Shown: positions 45,086 through 55,300 of the stretch, piece after piece
How the letters are laid out: each line of letters begins with the position of its first letter
How positions within the stretch are numbered: the stretch's first letter is position 1
Source: Euwallacea fornicatus
Taxonomy: Eukaryota; Arthropoda; Insecta; Coleoptera; Curculionidae
Assembly: GCF_040115645.1 (NCBI RefSeq)
Contig: NC_089550.1
Location: 4,464,001-4,528,000, forward strand
Length of the DNA stretch: 64,000 bases
Reading direction: 5' to 3'
Position numbers and translations under genes: made by a program
The notes under the pieces: generated by a model
Told to the model about the DNA's origin: nothing
The model's database searches: none
Seen by the model: the letters and a program-made list of their open reading frames with translations, nothing else

Positions 45086-48000
45086 AGAGTATTCCCCGTT
45101 TTGCACCCTCACCTTTTAGTTATTCGTTTGAAAACGTGATAACGACATCACCGTTTTACGATACTCCTTCTTGGAATAAGTGTAATGCGCATGATCGTAG
45201 ATTAAAAATGTGCGAAAGCTCTGTCATGACGCTCTATTCCAATAATGAATTAAAAGATGCGATTCGAAGTCGAGCATCCTTATCCCACGATTCATAGGTG
45301 CCAACGGTGTCATGAGACAATACTCATTTTCATGACCCTGGGGAGTTCTTAACAAAAATCGGCTACGACCCTGTTGTGTGATACTATCTCTTAATACGAA
45401 TCATAAGACAGTTTAAATACGGAGGTACCTACATACAAATGAAACTACCGCGCAGCGGTGAGATAATTCTTATCGAGGCCCGCCACGCCATCTATCATGG
45501 TGTCTGGCCGTTATCGCGGCTCCAGCGAGGAATATGGCCGCGATTTGCATAACTTCTAATCTGCATACACTTACAGGCTCGAGGCCTGGGCGGGAACAAA
45601 CTTTGCAAATTCTCTCATTTACTTTTTCTTGCGCCGACGAAGCTCGATTCAAATAAAACTTTCATTCCCGCACTCGCTAAATTAATTTAGTTAATTATAT
45701 TTGGTCTTGCGGTAAAATAAAACGAGAACATTTGATTAAGGTAATTGCGCACTCGGATTCTTTTTCGTCTCTTTTGGGTAATTGAGCTCTTCGTGCAAAA
45801 CTGTTTTTGAGATGGTGAATTGTAAAAATGACGAGAATTAGTGCGCGGTGTGGGGTTGTCAACTGGGCCGGAATGTTTGGTATTCCCTTTTAGGTGGTAT
45901 GAGCGTAATAAATAAATCCAACGAAAAGGGGAGACAGGCGGAATGAAAATTCCTCCATATCATTCATTCACCGTACTTTTTGCCCTAAGCGTCCGGAAAT
46001 TAACTTTGCCTTGAACTTTCGTTCAAGGGAAAAATTCATGTCTCCCGAGCTATTTTACGCTGGGAATAAATATTGTTCTCGAATATTCTATTCCATTACC
46101 GGCATTATTTCAATTGAAACGGAAAATTCTCGTTTCCTTTGTGACGAATTGAAGGACTTTCATATAATCTCAAAGATCGTAGTATGCGAGAGCGCTTTCT
46201 AAATTCTTTGTCGGGAGATTTTTCAATTGGAGGCCTTAATACGATTCCCAAGGCGCCCCTAGCGAGCCGAGAAGAGCAAATTACGATATTTTCCAAATTG
46301 GATGTTGTGTATATCATTAAACTAGACTACCGCCCTCCACTACTTGCTTCATATGTTCTATGCGTTTCAGGCGGATTGTTCGTGCTTCCTTTGATTTTTT
46401 CGGGAACAGCGCCTCTCGCCCGAGTAGGGCTTGTTAGAGCGGAGGAATTCCCAGTTAAACATACTTGCCCTTTCCGGAGGAGCGCCGTTGCTGACGTTTC
46501 GGTGACATATCGGTCGCCGTGTGCATGGCCTCAGAAAAAGGATTAGAAAAAACGTAGGTAAACGGTCAACCAAAATGTATGGAGGTGAATATTTAAAATG
46601 TGCGAAACTCTCCGAAATCGATCTTCTCGATCGCTCAGAGCTGGCAGTTTTTTTTTTTCCAGAAAAGCCAAGTGATCGTTCCCAAAGTTTTCATCGTGAA
46701 CGGTGGTGTTTGCCATCAGGAGTGAAAATCCACTGCGTTGAAAGATAAAGCTACAGAACGAAAATAGACGCACAAAAAATTTCATACATAAAATTCCGTG
46801 CGAAAATCCGCTTAAATGCGTCAATCCAACTGACGTGAGGTAAAATCTGCAAAAACCTTTGGGAAGGCCATTTTTGCAGTTTCGCAAACACGAAATTCCG
46901 TATTCCTGAATTCGCTCTAGATTAAAAAAAATATTTCCGTGTTAGTAGTGCGAGTTGCCCGCTTCCAGGGCACTTCCCGACTCCCACAACACAAAACTCC
47001 CTCGAATTACAATTTTCAACTAATTATTACACTTACTGCTTCCTTCTTACGAGGAAAACAAATTAAACCTGAACTACCCTAAAGTTTATTCCTATTAAAG
47101 TTTCTCTCCCCGTGGAGATTAGAACTTATGCAAATTGTGGACATACTCCACACCGCAGAACTACGATTAGTGCCAACTAGCATGATGCATGTCGCGACGT
47201 TCTTCGATAAGAATTATCTTTGCTTGCAGTAGTCCTACTTGCGAGGACAATTTACGTATTGTGTATGCATGCTTATGTTACCTAATGCTCTTAAATCTTA
47301 AGACTCTGTACAATATAGTGCAGAGCCATTCTGACGCACTGCAAGGCTGGTTTTTAATGTTGAAATATTAATCACTCATTCGCAAGTATTCCCTCATCGG
47401 TCTCTTTCCATTGTCATCGTTGAAATTCACCTTTTTCAAAAAGAAAGGAAAAAACGTTTAAATGGTATTACAGAAAATCTTGAAGAAAGTTGAATGGAAG
47501 TTTAAATTGATAGCCTGTCAATGATTGCAAGCAAGATTGATTGAAAATGGGCTTTACGATTAAACACGGATAAGAAATTGATTAAGACTCGGTAAGTTTT
47601 TCGACTCTACCGAAAAGTCCTTGGTTTTACCCTGATGTTATAACACTATTGTTATAAAGCCATGTGTAAAAGCTGCTAAGACTGTTTCCTCTAGGGATTC
47701 AGCGATGTTGAAACAAGAATTTCATGCGATTAGAGCGGTGCTTTCTCTTCCGACTACAATGTCTTATATTTGCCGAAAGTGCCACGTTGTTTTGGCTTTC
47801 CGTGCGGATGTAATTCCACCAGAAATATCTACTCCAAAAGAAACTATTTCTAATAAATTTAATTGAGTGAAAAGACGTCTTCAATCGTCTCAATGAATAA
47901 GCAAATTCCTCGCTATTTAATTTTTATCGACAAATTCTGAAAGAAAAATCGCCTCTATAAGTTCGATTTTCAGACACGGTATGAATTCATCGTAATTTAG

Positions 48001-48399
48001 CGGTGCGGCTCCGAGACATTTAAAGGAATTTGTCTTAATTCCAGAAGTTTCTGAACTAAATTAAATCTTAGAGTTGTGCATAATTAAAACTTATGATTCC
48101 TTAGGTATTCTACTTTATATAATAGATGGTTACATCTTTCTCTTAATTTACAGAGCTGCATTAGACAGGTGGCCTGATTATGGCTTAATTTACTACTATT
48201 TGTTAGAGTTGCTTCTTGAAATTATGACTAGGGATGTTCATTTCCATATAGAATTACGCTCTACGTATATCCAAATCATCACTGTTTGCTTATGGATGTT
48301 TAATTCCGACGTTTTGTTTCAAGTAAGACATCACCTCCGTTCTCTGCAGTACGTCATAGGAGCAATACATTACAATACGCAAGTGTATGCATAGAGAAC
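45086..48399. other. Non-coding stretch, no gene recognised
   Basis: The 120-codon plus-strand frame at 46184-46546 and a 114-codon minus-strand frame at 46543-46887 are motif-free. A 53-codon frame at 47704 contains a lone Cys-x-x-Cys and nothing more. The 106-codon frame at 48074-48394, immediately upstream of the transposon, is hydrophobic but unassigned. No repeats stood out. Confidence 0.45.
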
Positions 48400-49195
48400 A
48401 AAAAAATTCCAGCGTAAATTCGTTAAAAATTACAGGAAATATTTTTTTTGTTCAAATGCCGGAATACGTCAAATATTGTTTTTAGTTGTGCATTTTTTGA
48501 CGTAACAGACACACATACAGGGTCACCCATGCAATAGATAAATGCACTTTTTCATCTTTTTCTTGTGGAATTACCTGTATACCATGATATTTTTCAGAAA
48601 TTCTGAACATATTTTATGTGACATACCAATGTCTAAATTCAACAGTTATTGAAATATTAAAGTGGTTTGCTAGATCGCCCGACGTCACCCCTACGAATTT
48701 TTATTGGGTTTTTTGAAATATAGGGTGTATTTAAATGAGCCCACCAATTCATATAGAAAAATTAAAGATAAAAATGCTCGAGAAGCCCAACAAATACCCC
48801 CTCAAGTGATAAGGAAAACCCTCGAGGAATTTGAATTGTGGCTTGCCCGCTGTCAAGAGATCAACGGAGAACAGTTAGGACATTTCATACATTATATTAC
48901 AGTATTCGTATTTTTTGTATTTTTTTTTCGAAAGCTGTTGAATTTAGTCGCGGTTATGTCACACGAAGTACGTTGAAAATTTTTCAAAGAACTCAAAAGC
49001 ATCACGATGTAAACGGAGTTCCATAAGACAAAAAGGAAAAAGTACATTTATCTACTACATGAACAACTCTGTATACACATTTGTGCATAAAAAAATGCTG
49101 AATAAACACCATATTTGACGTCTTGCAGCGTTTTCGTGAAAAATGTTTCCTTTATTTTTTAACGAATTTATGCGCTATTTCTGGTCCTCCATGTA
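48400..49195 (+). mobile_element. Long-TIR DNA transposon relic, copy A (both arms present)
   Basis: About 796 bp. The left arm (48400-48640) and the right arm (48955-49195, inverted) align along their length: TAAATTCGTTAAAAA, GGAAA-ATTTTT, GACGTCAAATAT/TACGTCAAATAT, GCATTTTTT, AGATAAATG-ACTTTTTC, CTTNTGGAA and a tail of degraded TTCTGAACATATT text. Identity is roughly 70 percent. The 3' third of a transposase gene lies between the arms. The same arms and the same internal junction occur in copy B at 30585-31248, so both descend from one internally deleted ancestor that must have been mobilised in trans. Outer ends are uncertain by about 20 bases, and I could not confirm a target duplication. 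Confidence 0.8.
48650..48890 (+). pseudogene. Transposase C-terminal fragment inside copy A
   Basis: WFARSPDVTPTNFYWVF is read from 48665, then after an in-frame stop and a shift KYRVYLNEPTNSYRKIKDKN, AREAQQIPPQVIRKTLEEFE and CQEINGEQLGHF. This is the insect IS630/Tc1/mariner type C terminus (R-S-P-D-L-T-P-L-D-F-F-L-W ... N-G-G-H-F). The third catalytic Asp is Asn here (T-N-F-Y). The tail block N-G-G-H-F is N-G-E-Q-L-G-H-F with an insertion. Confidence 0.8.
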
Positions 49196-51219
49196 TATGG
49201 CAAAAGCAATTTGGCAAACCGCATCATACCAAACCATTTCAATACAGTAAAGAGCTGTACTCGACCGTTAATAACCATTGCAACAACAGAAGTTTCAAAT
49301 TTCGGCGCTTTGATTCCTCCAATAACATTTAAGAATTTCAGAATTTTTATGGTCGATATACTGAGGAAATAAGTTGCGGATTGAGTCGACGACGAATGAT
49401 TTAGTGAGGGGAGTTGATGACGATCCACCCCTAACTCCAGTCGCAGTTTGGAGGGGACGGCGGTGCCGTCGTGAAGACCCACACTTGGCAACTCCTTTCG
49501 GTACATAAAGAGACCCAAACGAAGGGAATACAGTACGGATCGGAACGGGGAACAGAGAGAATGAATATGAAATCGAAAATTTTGAGGAGCCATTTTTCGG
49601 CTTAATAGAATGATGGGGGAACGTATGTTGAACCTGGCTACCCGCATTCAAGTTTTGGAACCGTGGAAAAGTACTCTTAGAAAAATCGTTATACATGATC
49701 AAATGATCCTCCGGCTTTGAACGAACGGAACGCTGTCATGCAGACTATTTACTTTGCAGTACATGATTACTTGGTTCGTTCGAACGGCCCGAATCGCAAC
49801 AACACATGGAGCAGAGAAAAGTAATCTGTGCTTCCCTAAATCTTTCGGGTTTACCTTAAACTTTACTCCTCATTTCATCATCGTAACAACGTCGTTGACG
49901 CCTACGCTTGACACTCTCATCCCTTTAAAAGCATTTTAAAACAAAACGCTATAAAAAATCATTCAAAGCTCTTCCTCAACTGCAGTTATTTTGATTTATT
50001 CTGCAGAGATAATAGAGCGTCCTCTTTCTTGGTTTAAAGAAGCGGGAAAATAATGGGATTTAGGAAAACGATTTAAAGGCGACATATTTTTATTAAGTCG
50101 AACTGAAATATGGAAATAGGGAAGTGGCGTCGCCTCGCCCCCTGGATATTATGTGCCCTCAGGTGCCCTGGAAACTGAATTAAATGCCAAATGTGCCCTG
50201 CAATGCGGTCGCTGCAGGTTCGAATTCATTCTTGAGATAGGGATCTTTTTAAAGGCTCAGTCACGTGGGAATAAACAGTGCTAAAACGATATTATTTCTC
50301 CCAAAATAAATGACAATATAATGCTTGTTTATTCTTTTAAATCTCGAACCCGCTTAGCTTACAGCTATTTATGGATCATAACCAAGTTAATTTATTACTA
50401 GATTTTATGGCCTTTGTTAGCAAGTTTGTAACAGCATATTTGTTTACGATTCGTTAACTCAGATCCGATTACGTTTTATGGCCGCAAGTTATATTGGGTC
50501 TATTATCGTTTTGTGGCAAAACTTTATTAGCAATTTTACAGGAAGAACAAGGAGAGTTTTCATGGTTTGGCAATCAAAAAACAGTAATGAGATAATTACT
50601 GCGCTAATTTGCAGGCCTCAGGAACTTATTAGCGCCTTTGCACTACTTGATGGCCGATTATTCGCCTGGACGGACTCACAAAGGCGTTTGCTCAATCATT
50701 TTTCTTCTACAGCTTTGGGGTTCGCTCTATGTTATACATTGAAGATAAAATTATTTATACATGATCTATTGCGGATCAATACTTTCCAAACAACTTCAAT
50801 AAAATCCTGGATATGATACCGCCCCATAAACACCAAACCTCTTTACTCTATCTCCACTTAACCATAGAGCTGAATCTCAAAACATATCTATAAATTGCGC
50901 TGATAATATTCTGAGAAATAGTGCGCTTGGAAGTAGTAATCCAATAAAACCCAAAGTTTCTCTTGGAATATAAAACTTTTATTAATCTTTCTTTATTCCC
51001 ACTTTTGCGTTGGTACAGTGAAATGCTTGAGGTTTAGTTTACATTTATTTTATATCTGCTGAAATTGGATTCGTACCGAAAGCGGGAATTTTAGTGACAG
51101 TTTTATAATTTAGATCTGCATTAAGCGTCTTAATATTGAATTTATGCGGTTTTAGCGTAGTTTTCTAGAGCCCTCCTTATAAAGATTGTTTGTGGAATCC
51201 CTTATCGAACTCCGTAATG
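49196..51219. other. Non-coding stretch, no gene recognised
   Basis: Frames of 159 and 135 codons occur on the minus strand (49168-49647 and 49295-49702) in different registers over the same DNA, the first reading into the transposon arm. Neither has a motif. A 112-codon plus-strand frame (50478-50816) is also unassigned. Between 50152 and 50201 the word GTGCCCT occurs three times. Confidence 0.45.
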
Positions 51220-52371
51220 TCGGGTGATTCTAGATAAATGGGACACGCAAATACCTTGAAATCGAAAAGATCTACAAAAAAAAATGCGCGAATAAAGTCG
51301 TCCTTATTTTCGAGGGTTCAACGTTTCGTATTGACAACTTTTTCTCCAAGGTCACCTGTACCTGTCATTTGGAGTCGACTCCGTTTTCCCGAATCGGACA
51401 GGCTATTTTTTTTGGAGATCCTAATTGTCGACAGTAAGAATGTTTTTACTTGAAACATTTTTCACTGAAATTGATAAAATTCATAATAATACTAGATACA
51501 AACTAAACGTTTTATTAAACATTATTAAGTTAGTTAAGCAATTTTATTTTTCATAAAGCGAGTCTTACTCTATTATAAAAAAAAAATTATCCGACAAATT
51601 TTCAAAATGGTGCCCCTGATGCTCAAGGCACTCGACGATTCTGTTTTGAAATGATTATGTGGTGTTTTCTGGCATTCCCGGCTTGATATTTTAACGAGCG
51701 ATTCTGATCGGAATATTCATGTCTTCAGCAGTAGTCGGCACTCGGTCATGAGCGATACGTTTCAAATGACCCCACGAAAAAAGTCTGGTCAAGTCTAACC
51801 TGGTGATCGGGCTGGCCGGTTGACTGCAGTTCCACGCCCAACTCATCTTTGTGGAAAATGTTCGTTTAAAACTGCGCCGAAATTTCTGGCATAATGAACC
51901 GGGCAGTCACCATGTTGAAACCATATCGTCAACCTTCGCTCTAAATCAACTTCTTCAAGATGTGGAAAACTTCTAGCAAAACATTTCGATATTTTTTGGC
52001 ATTGAGGTTTCCATCAATGAAATGTGATATATTCAGATGTCCATGTAAACTACCACATCACACATGCCAAGTCTATGGTCGCTGTCTTTCCACTTTATGC
52101 CGTATTATTATGAATTTTATCGCTTTCGGGAAAAAACGTTTCGAGTAAAAACATTTTCACTGTCAAAGAAATCGAATCTCCAAAAAAATTGGGTATTTCA
52201 TTTGAAGAAACGACGTTGACTCCAAATGGCAGGTGAAGGTGATCTTGAAAAAAAAGATGGAACGGAAAAACTTGTGAGTGAAAATAGAAAAAACTTAATT
52301 CGAACAGTTATTTGTAGATCATTTCGATTTCAAGATATTTGCTTGTCCCATTTATCTGAAATCACCCGGCA
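51220..52371 (-). mobile_element. Long-TIR DNA transposon relic with about 270-bp arms
   Basis: Length about 1152 bp. The left arm (51220-51495) and right arm (52101-52371) are inverted copies: CGGGTGATT-AGATAAATGGG at each tip, then CTTGAAATCGAAA-GATCTACAAA, AAGGTCACCTGTACCTG/AAGATCACCTTCACCTG, CATTTGGAGTC, TTTTTTGGAGAT, GAATGTTTTTACT/AAATGTTTTTACT and GATAAAATTCATAATAATAC. Identity is about 75 percent over 270 bp. The transposase fragment between the arms lies on the minus strand. Both ends are preceded by GTAA-type sequence, so a TA target duplication is possible but not provable by eye. The arms differ from those of the 48.4-kb family, so this is a separate family. Confidence 0.82.
51590..52090 (-). 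pseudogene. Transposase catalytic-domain fragment inside the long-TIR element
   Basis: Read on the minus strand: HFIDGNLNAKKYRNVLLEVF, then after a frame change VDLERRLTIWFQHGDCPVHY and ARNFGAVLNEHFPQR; a stop; the N-R-P-A-R-S block; then degraded RLDQTFFVGSF and SADYC-type text; and, in another frame, the end block C-L-E-H-Q-G-H-H-F-E-N-L. This is the second half of an IS630/Tc1/mariner-superfamily transposase. The Q-x-D-G block reads Q-H-G-D here, and the L-D-F-F block is broken. The N-terminal DNA-binding part and the first catalytic Asp are absent, presumably deleted before or after mobilisation. Confidence 0.8.
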
Positions 52372-55300
52372 TGTTACCCATGCTTCACGGCTACACCGGT
52401 CGTGAATGAGCGCTTTTGACCAATCGGTCGAATTTTATGGTTATTAGTTCCTGGAAAATAAAAAAGAAAACGAAAACGAAAAATTTAAAGACCTCCATGG
52501 GGTGAACTTATTCAAAGTTCTAGTAATGAGGACAACCACGGGCCTTCGTCACCACTAAATAAACATGAATCACCGAATAGTTAGTCATCTGTGACTCACA
52601 TTGTATCTGGTGGAGACTGCGGAAAACCTCAACAGCCTATGATAGTGGCAATCGTTCGGATTGCCGATAACGCGTCCGGCATAATTGATAGCTCGTTAAC
52701 GTTAGCCTCGTCTAAATTGAATAAAAGTAAAATAGTATTTTAATTGCAGATAGGAAAGGAAATTAGCATAAATACCGCGCTTTGCGCGATTGCAGAAGCC
52801 AATCAAACTAGACAAGCGAAAGCTTTTGTTACAGTTAAAGTTCAGTTTCCAAAAAATCGATCTTCCCTCATTAGGCATCAGTCAAGTTGTCACCAAAACT
52901 AATCAACGAGCGCAGTAGCAAATAACATCCAGATCTAACAAGGTTGGAATTAGTTTATCGTTTTCGGTTGGTACCGACCACATGCCTTTGTCATCCAAAA
53001 CTGAGAAAACAGATCACACCAAAGTTTTCCTAAGTTATTACACTAATTTAAAACGATCTAAAATGGTTCAGAAATTTCTGCTCGACCCAATGCTCCCGAT
53101 CAAGTAATGAAAAAGCCGAGATACGTCCCAATACGTAACAAAATGACCAAATGTGGTAGTGGTAGTCCATGTAGTAACTTGTTTTTGTTGCAAAAGGTAC
53201 AAGGTCCAGGCAAGCTCTATGGGTACAAAACCACAACATTAGAAGAGAACTTATTCCTGAAATGGCGACTTATCTCTCTTCCGCTTATTGCCGCAGTAAC
53301 TCCATTTCCTTTAGCAACTCCTCCGTGTTGAACTTCCGTGAAAAACAGGCACTAAACAGAATATCCAGGAGCCATTTTTCAGATCATCCCAGTTGTAAAA
53401 TGTTTATTAGGGTTGATTGGGTGCACTTCGACTCTCGCTGTAAAAACGAGATAGTAAAATAAATTGGAATACATTTTGATCCGGTTTATGGCGTATGGCG
53501 GAACGGGCTGCAGTTCATCTCCTATGGCGGCCATCTCTAAGCCTTGCACTTGAGACAATTTCCTCTCGAGTCCAGACAATTGAAGTTAACCGATCGATGA
53601 AATGGGTCATCCAGGTTCAGGGACCGCTGCAGCAGTTGTTTGCGTGGAAAAATAAGGGTGAAGTTTTCAGTTGTTCTAGGGTTAATCGTGACGATTAAAT
53701 CTGATGTGTGGTCCGAGAAGAAGTTTATTAGATTAGTAAAAGGAAGAAGGAAATTGTCTATAAAAAGCTCGGTGTACATGTACCTAGATTTTATAGGAGC
53801 TTCTTGGCTCAGTTCAATTTAAACGAACGCATGCGCCGTTGCTGCGCGGTCCAAAGGTCAAAAGTGGTATAGAATAGTTACATAAATTAAAAAACTTTCA
53901 CACTTTATTAACTTATGTAATAAATTCTGCTATTTTAAACCGATCGTACCCTGAGTGATTTACTGATAGACTAACGCCTGTTCGAAAAAAAAATTAACAC
54001 TCTAGTACTGAAACGATCGGGTCGGACTGGTGAGCGGACATCTAATTGCTACTTTTGTTCTGCTAAGTTGATTAACTAGACGTGACCCGTAGATGTACAC
54101 TAATAAATGTGTCGCCACCCCCACCGTGTTTAGTCCACATTTGAATGATGGCTTCGCAACTCAATGGATTGGTTCCGGTGGTCTGATTCCATGACCTCCT
54201 CGGTCACTCGAGTTGACACCCCTGGATTTTTGTTAATGAGACTTTATCACGCGGCTATCGAAGTTGTGCCGCGTCCGCGGTCCAACGAGCGACACTTCGA
54301 CACCCCGTACAAAGACATAAATGTGGGGAGGGTTAGTCTCGGGTAGGTGTGTGACAACCGGACGCCTTCCTAATCCCAGAAATATAGATTTCTTATTCGA
54401 ATATTATCGTTTTTCACGGCAGGATCTTGACAATTTACCAAAAGTTGATATATTATCGACGGTTCGAAATTCTGTAGCCTTAAACCATCAAAACAGTAAA
54501 ATCAAAAACAGGCTTTCCTGGTTCAGTCCCTTTCTTATAAACCGTCCTGCCATTACGCCCAAATTGGACCGGACGAGCCGCTTAACCGCTTTTCGAGGGC
54601 TCCTCCGCTCGTTATTTCAAAGAGCAGTATTTTACTTTACGAAATTACTTCTGTTCTTGGGAGATTTTCACAAAAGATTATGGCTGATGGTGCCAAAGGC
54701 TATTTCCAGTAATTTATACATATCGTCGGAGCAAACGCTGTTTCTAAATGTATTGGGGGTTGCCAAAAGCTGTTAAGATAATGTTTCGACTGTCTGGTCT
54801 GCTTTCCAATTATGTTCTTTATAGAGCTCCTCCGCTAGATGCTTAACTTGGAGAGTAACTGTTGACTAACGGGAAGGTTTTTCCCATCGTTGTTGGCAAA
54901 CCTCGGGAATTTCGCCGATAAATCATTCGACTGAATATACAAACAAATCGAGCTCGTCCAATAAAATCCGATCTAAAATTCAGGAAAACAAATTTTTATG
55001 CTTAAAACTTTACAGCAGCAGTCTCATATTTCTGGTGTGCGGAAGTTTGTGCGAGTTGATGTACTGAAAAGCTTATCTGCGGCGTCTTTGGAACGGTTTA
55101 TCGCCGCCCTGAGGATTACTAAACTAGGTTAGTTGAATTGCCACTTGGAGGAGCGCCGAAACCATAATCATAACCGATAAGTTCTTCTTTTCTTAGCTGG
55201 AATCATTGGTAGGGCATTAGACGGGTAATCGTGACGAAATTGGCCCGCTCAAAATTCAATCCCCACTTACAATATGACGCTCCCAGGGGATGAGGTGTTT

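Noticed and set aside
47704..47865. 53-codon frame with Cys-x-x-Cys
   Set aside because: A single pair of cysteines is not a zinc-finger pattern and the frame is short enough to be chance.
49168..49702. 159- and 135-codon minus-strand frames
   Set aside because: They overlap in different registers, have no motif, and one reads into the transposon arm; best explained by low stop density.
53759..53814. TATAAAAAG with TCAGTT as a promoter
   Set aside because: The two are 52 bases apart, outside the range for a TATA/initiator pair.
54150..54776. 151-codon frame and CpG-rich patch as a gene
   Set aside because: No motif, no promoter geometry and no splice context; overlapping frames suggest composition only.
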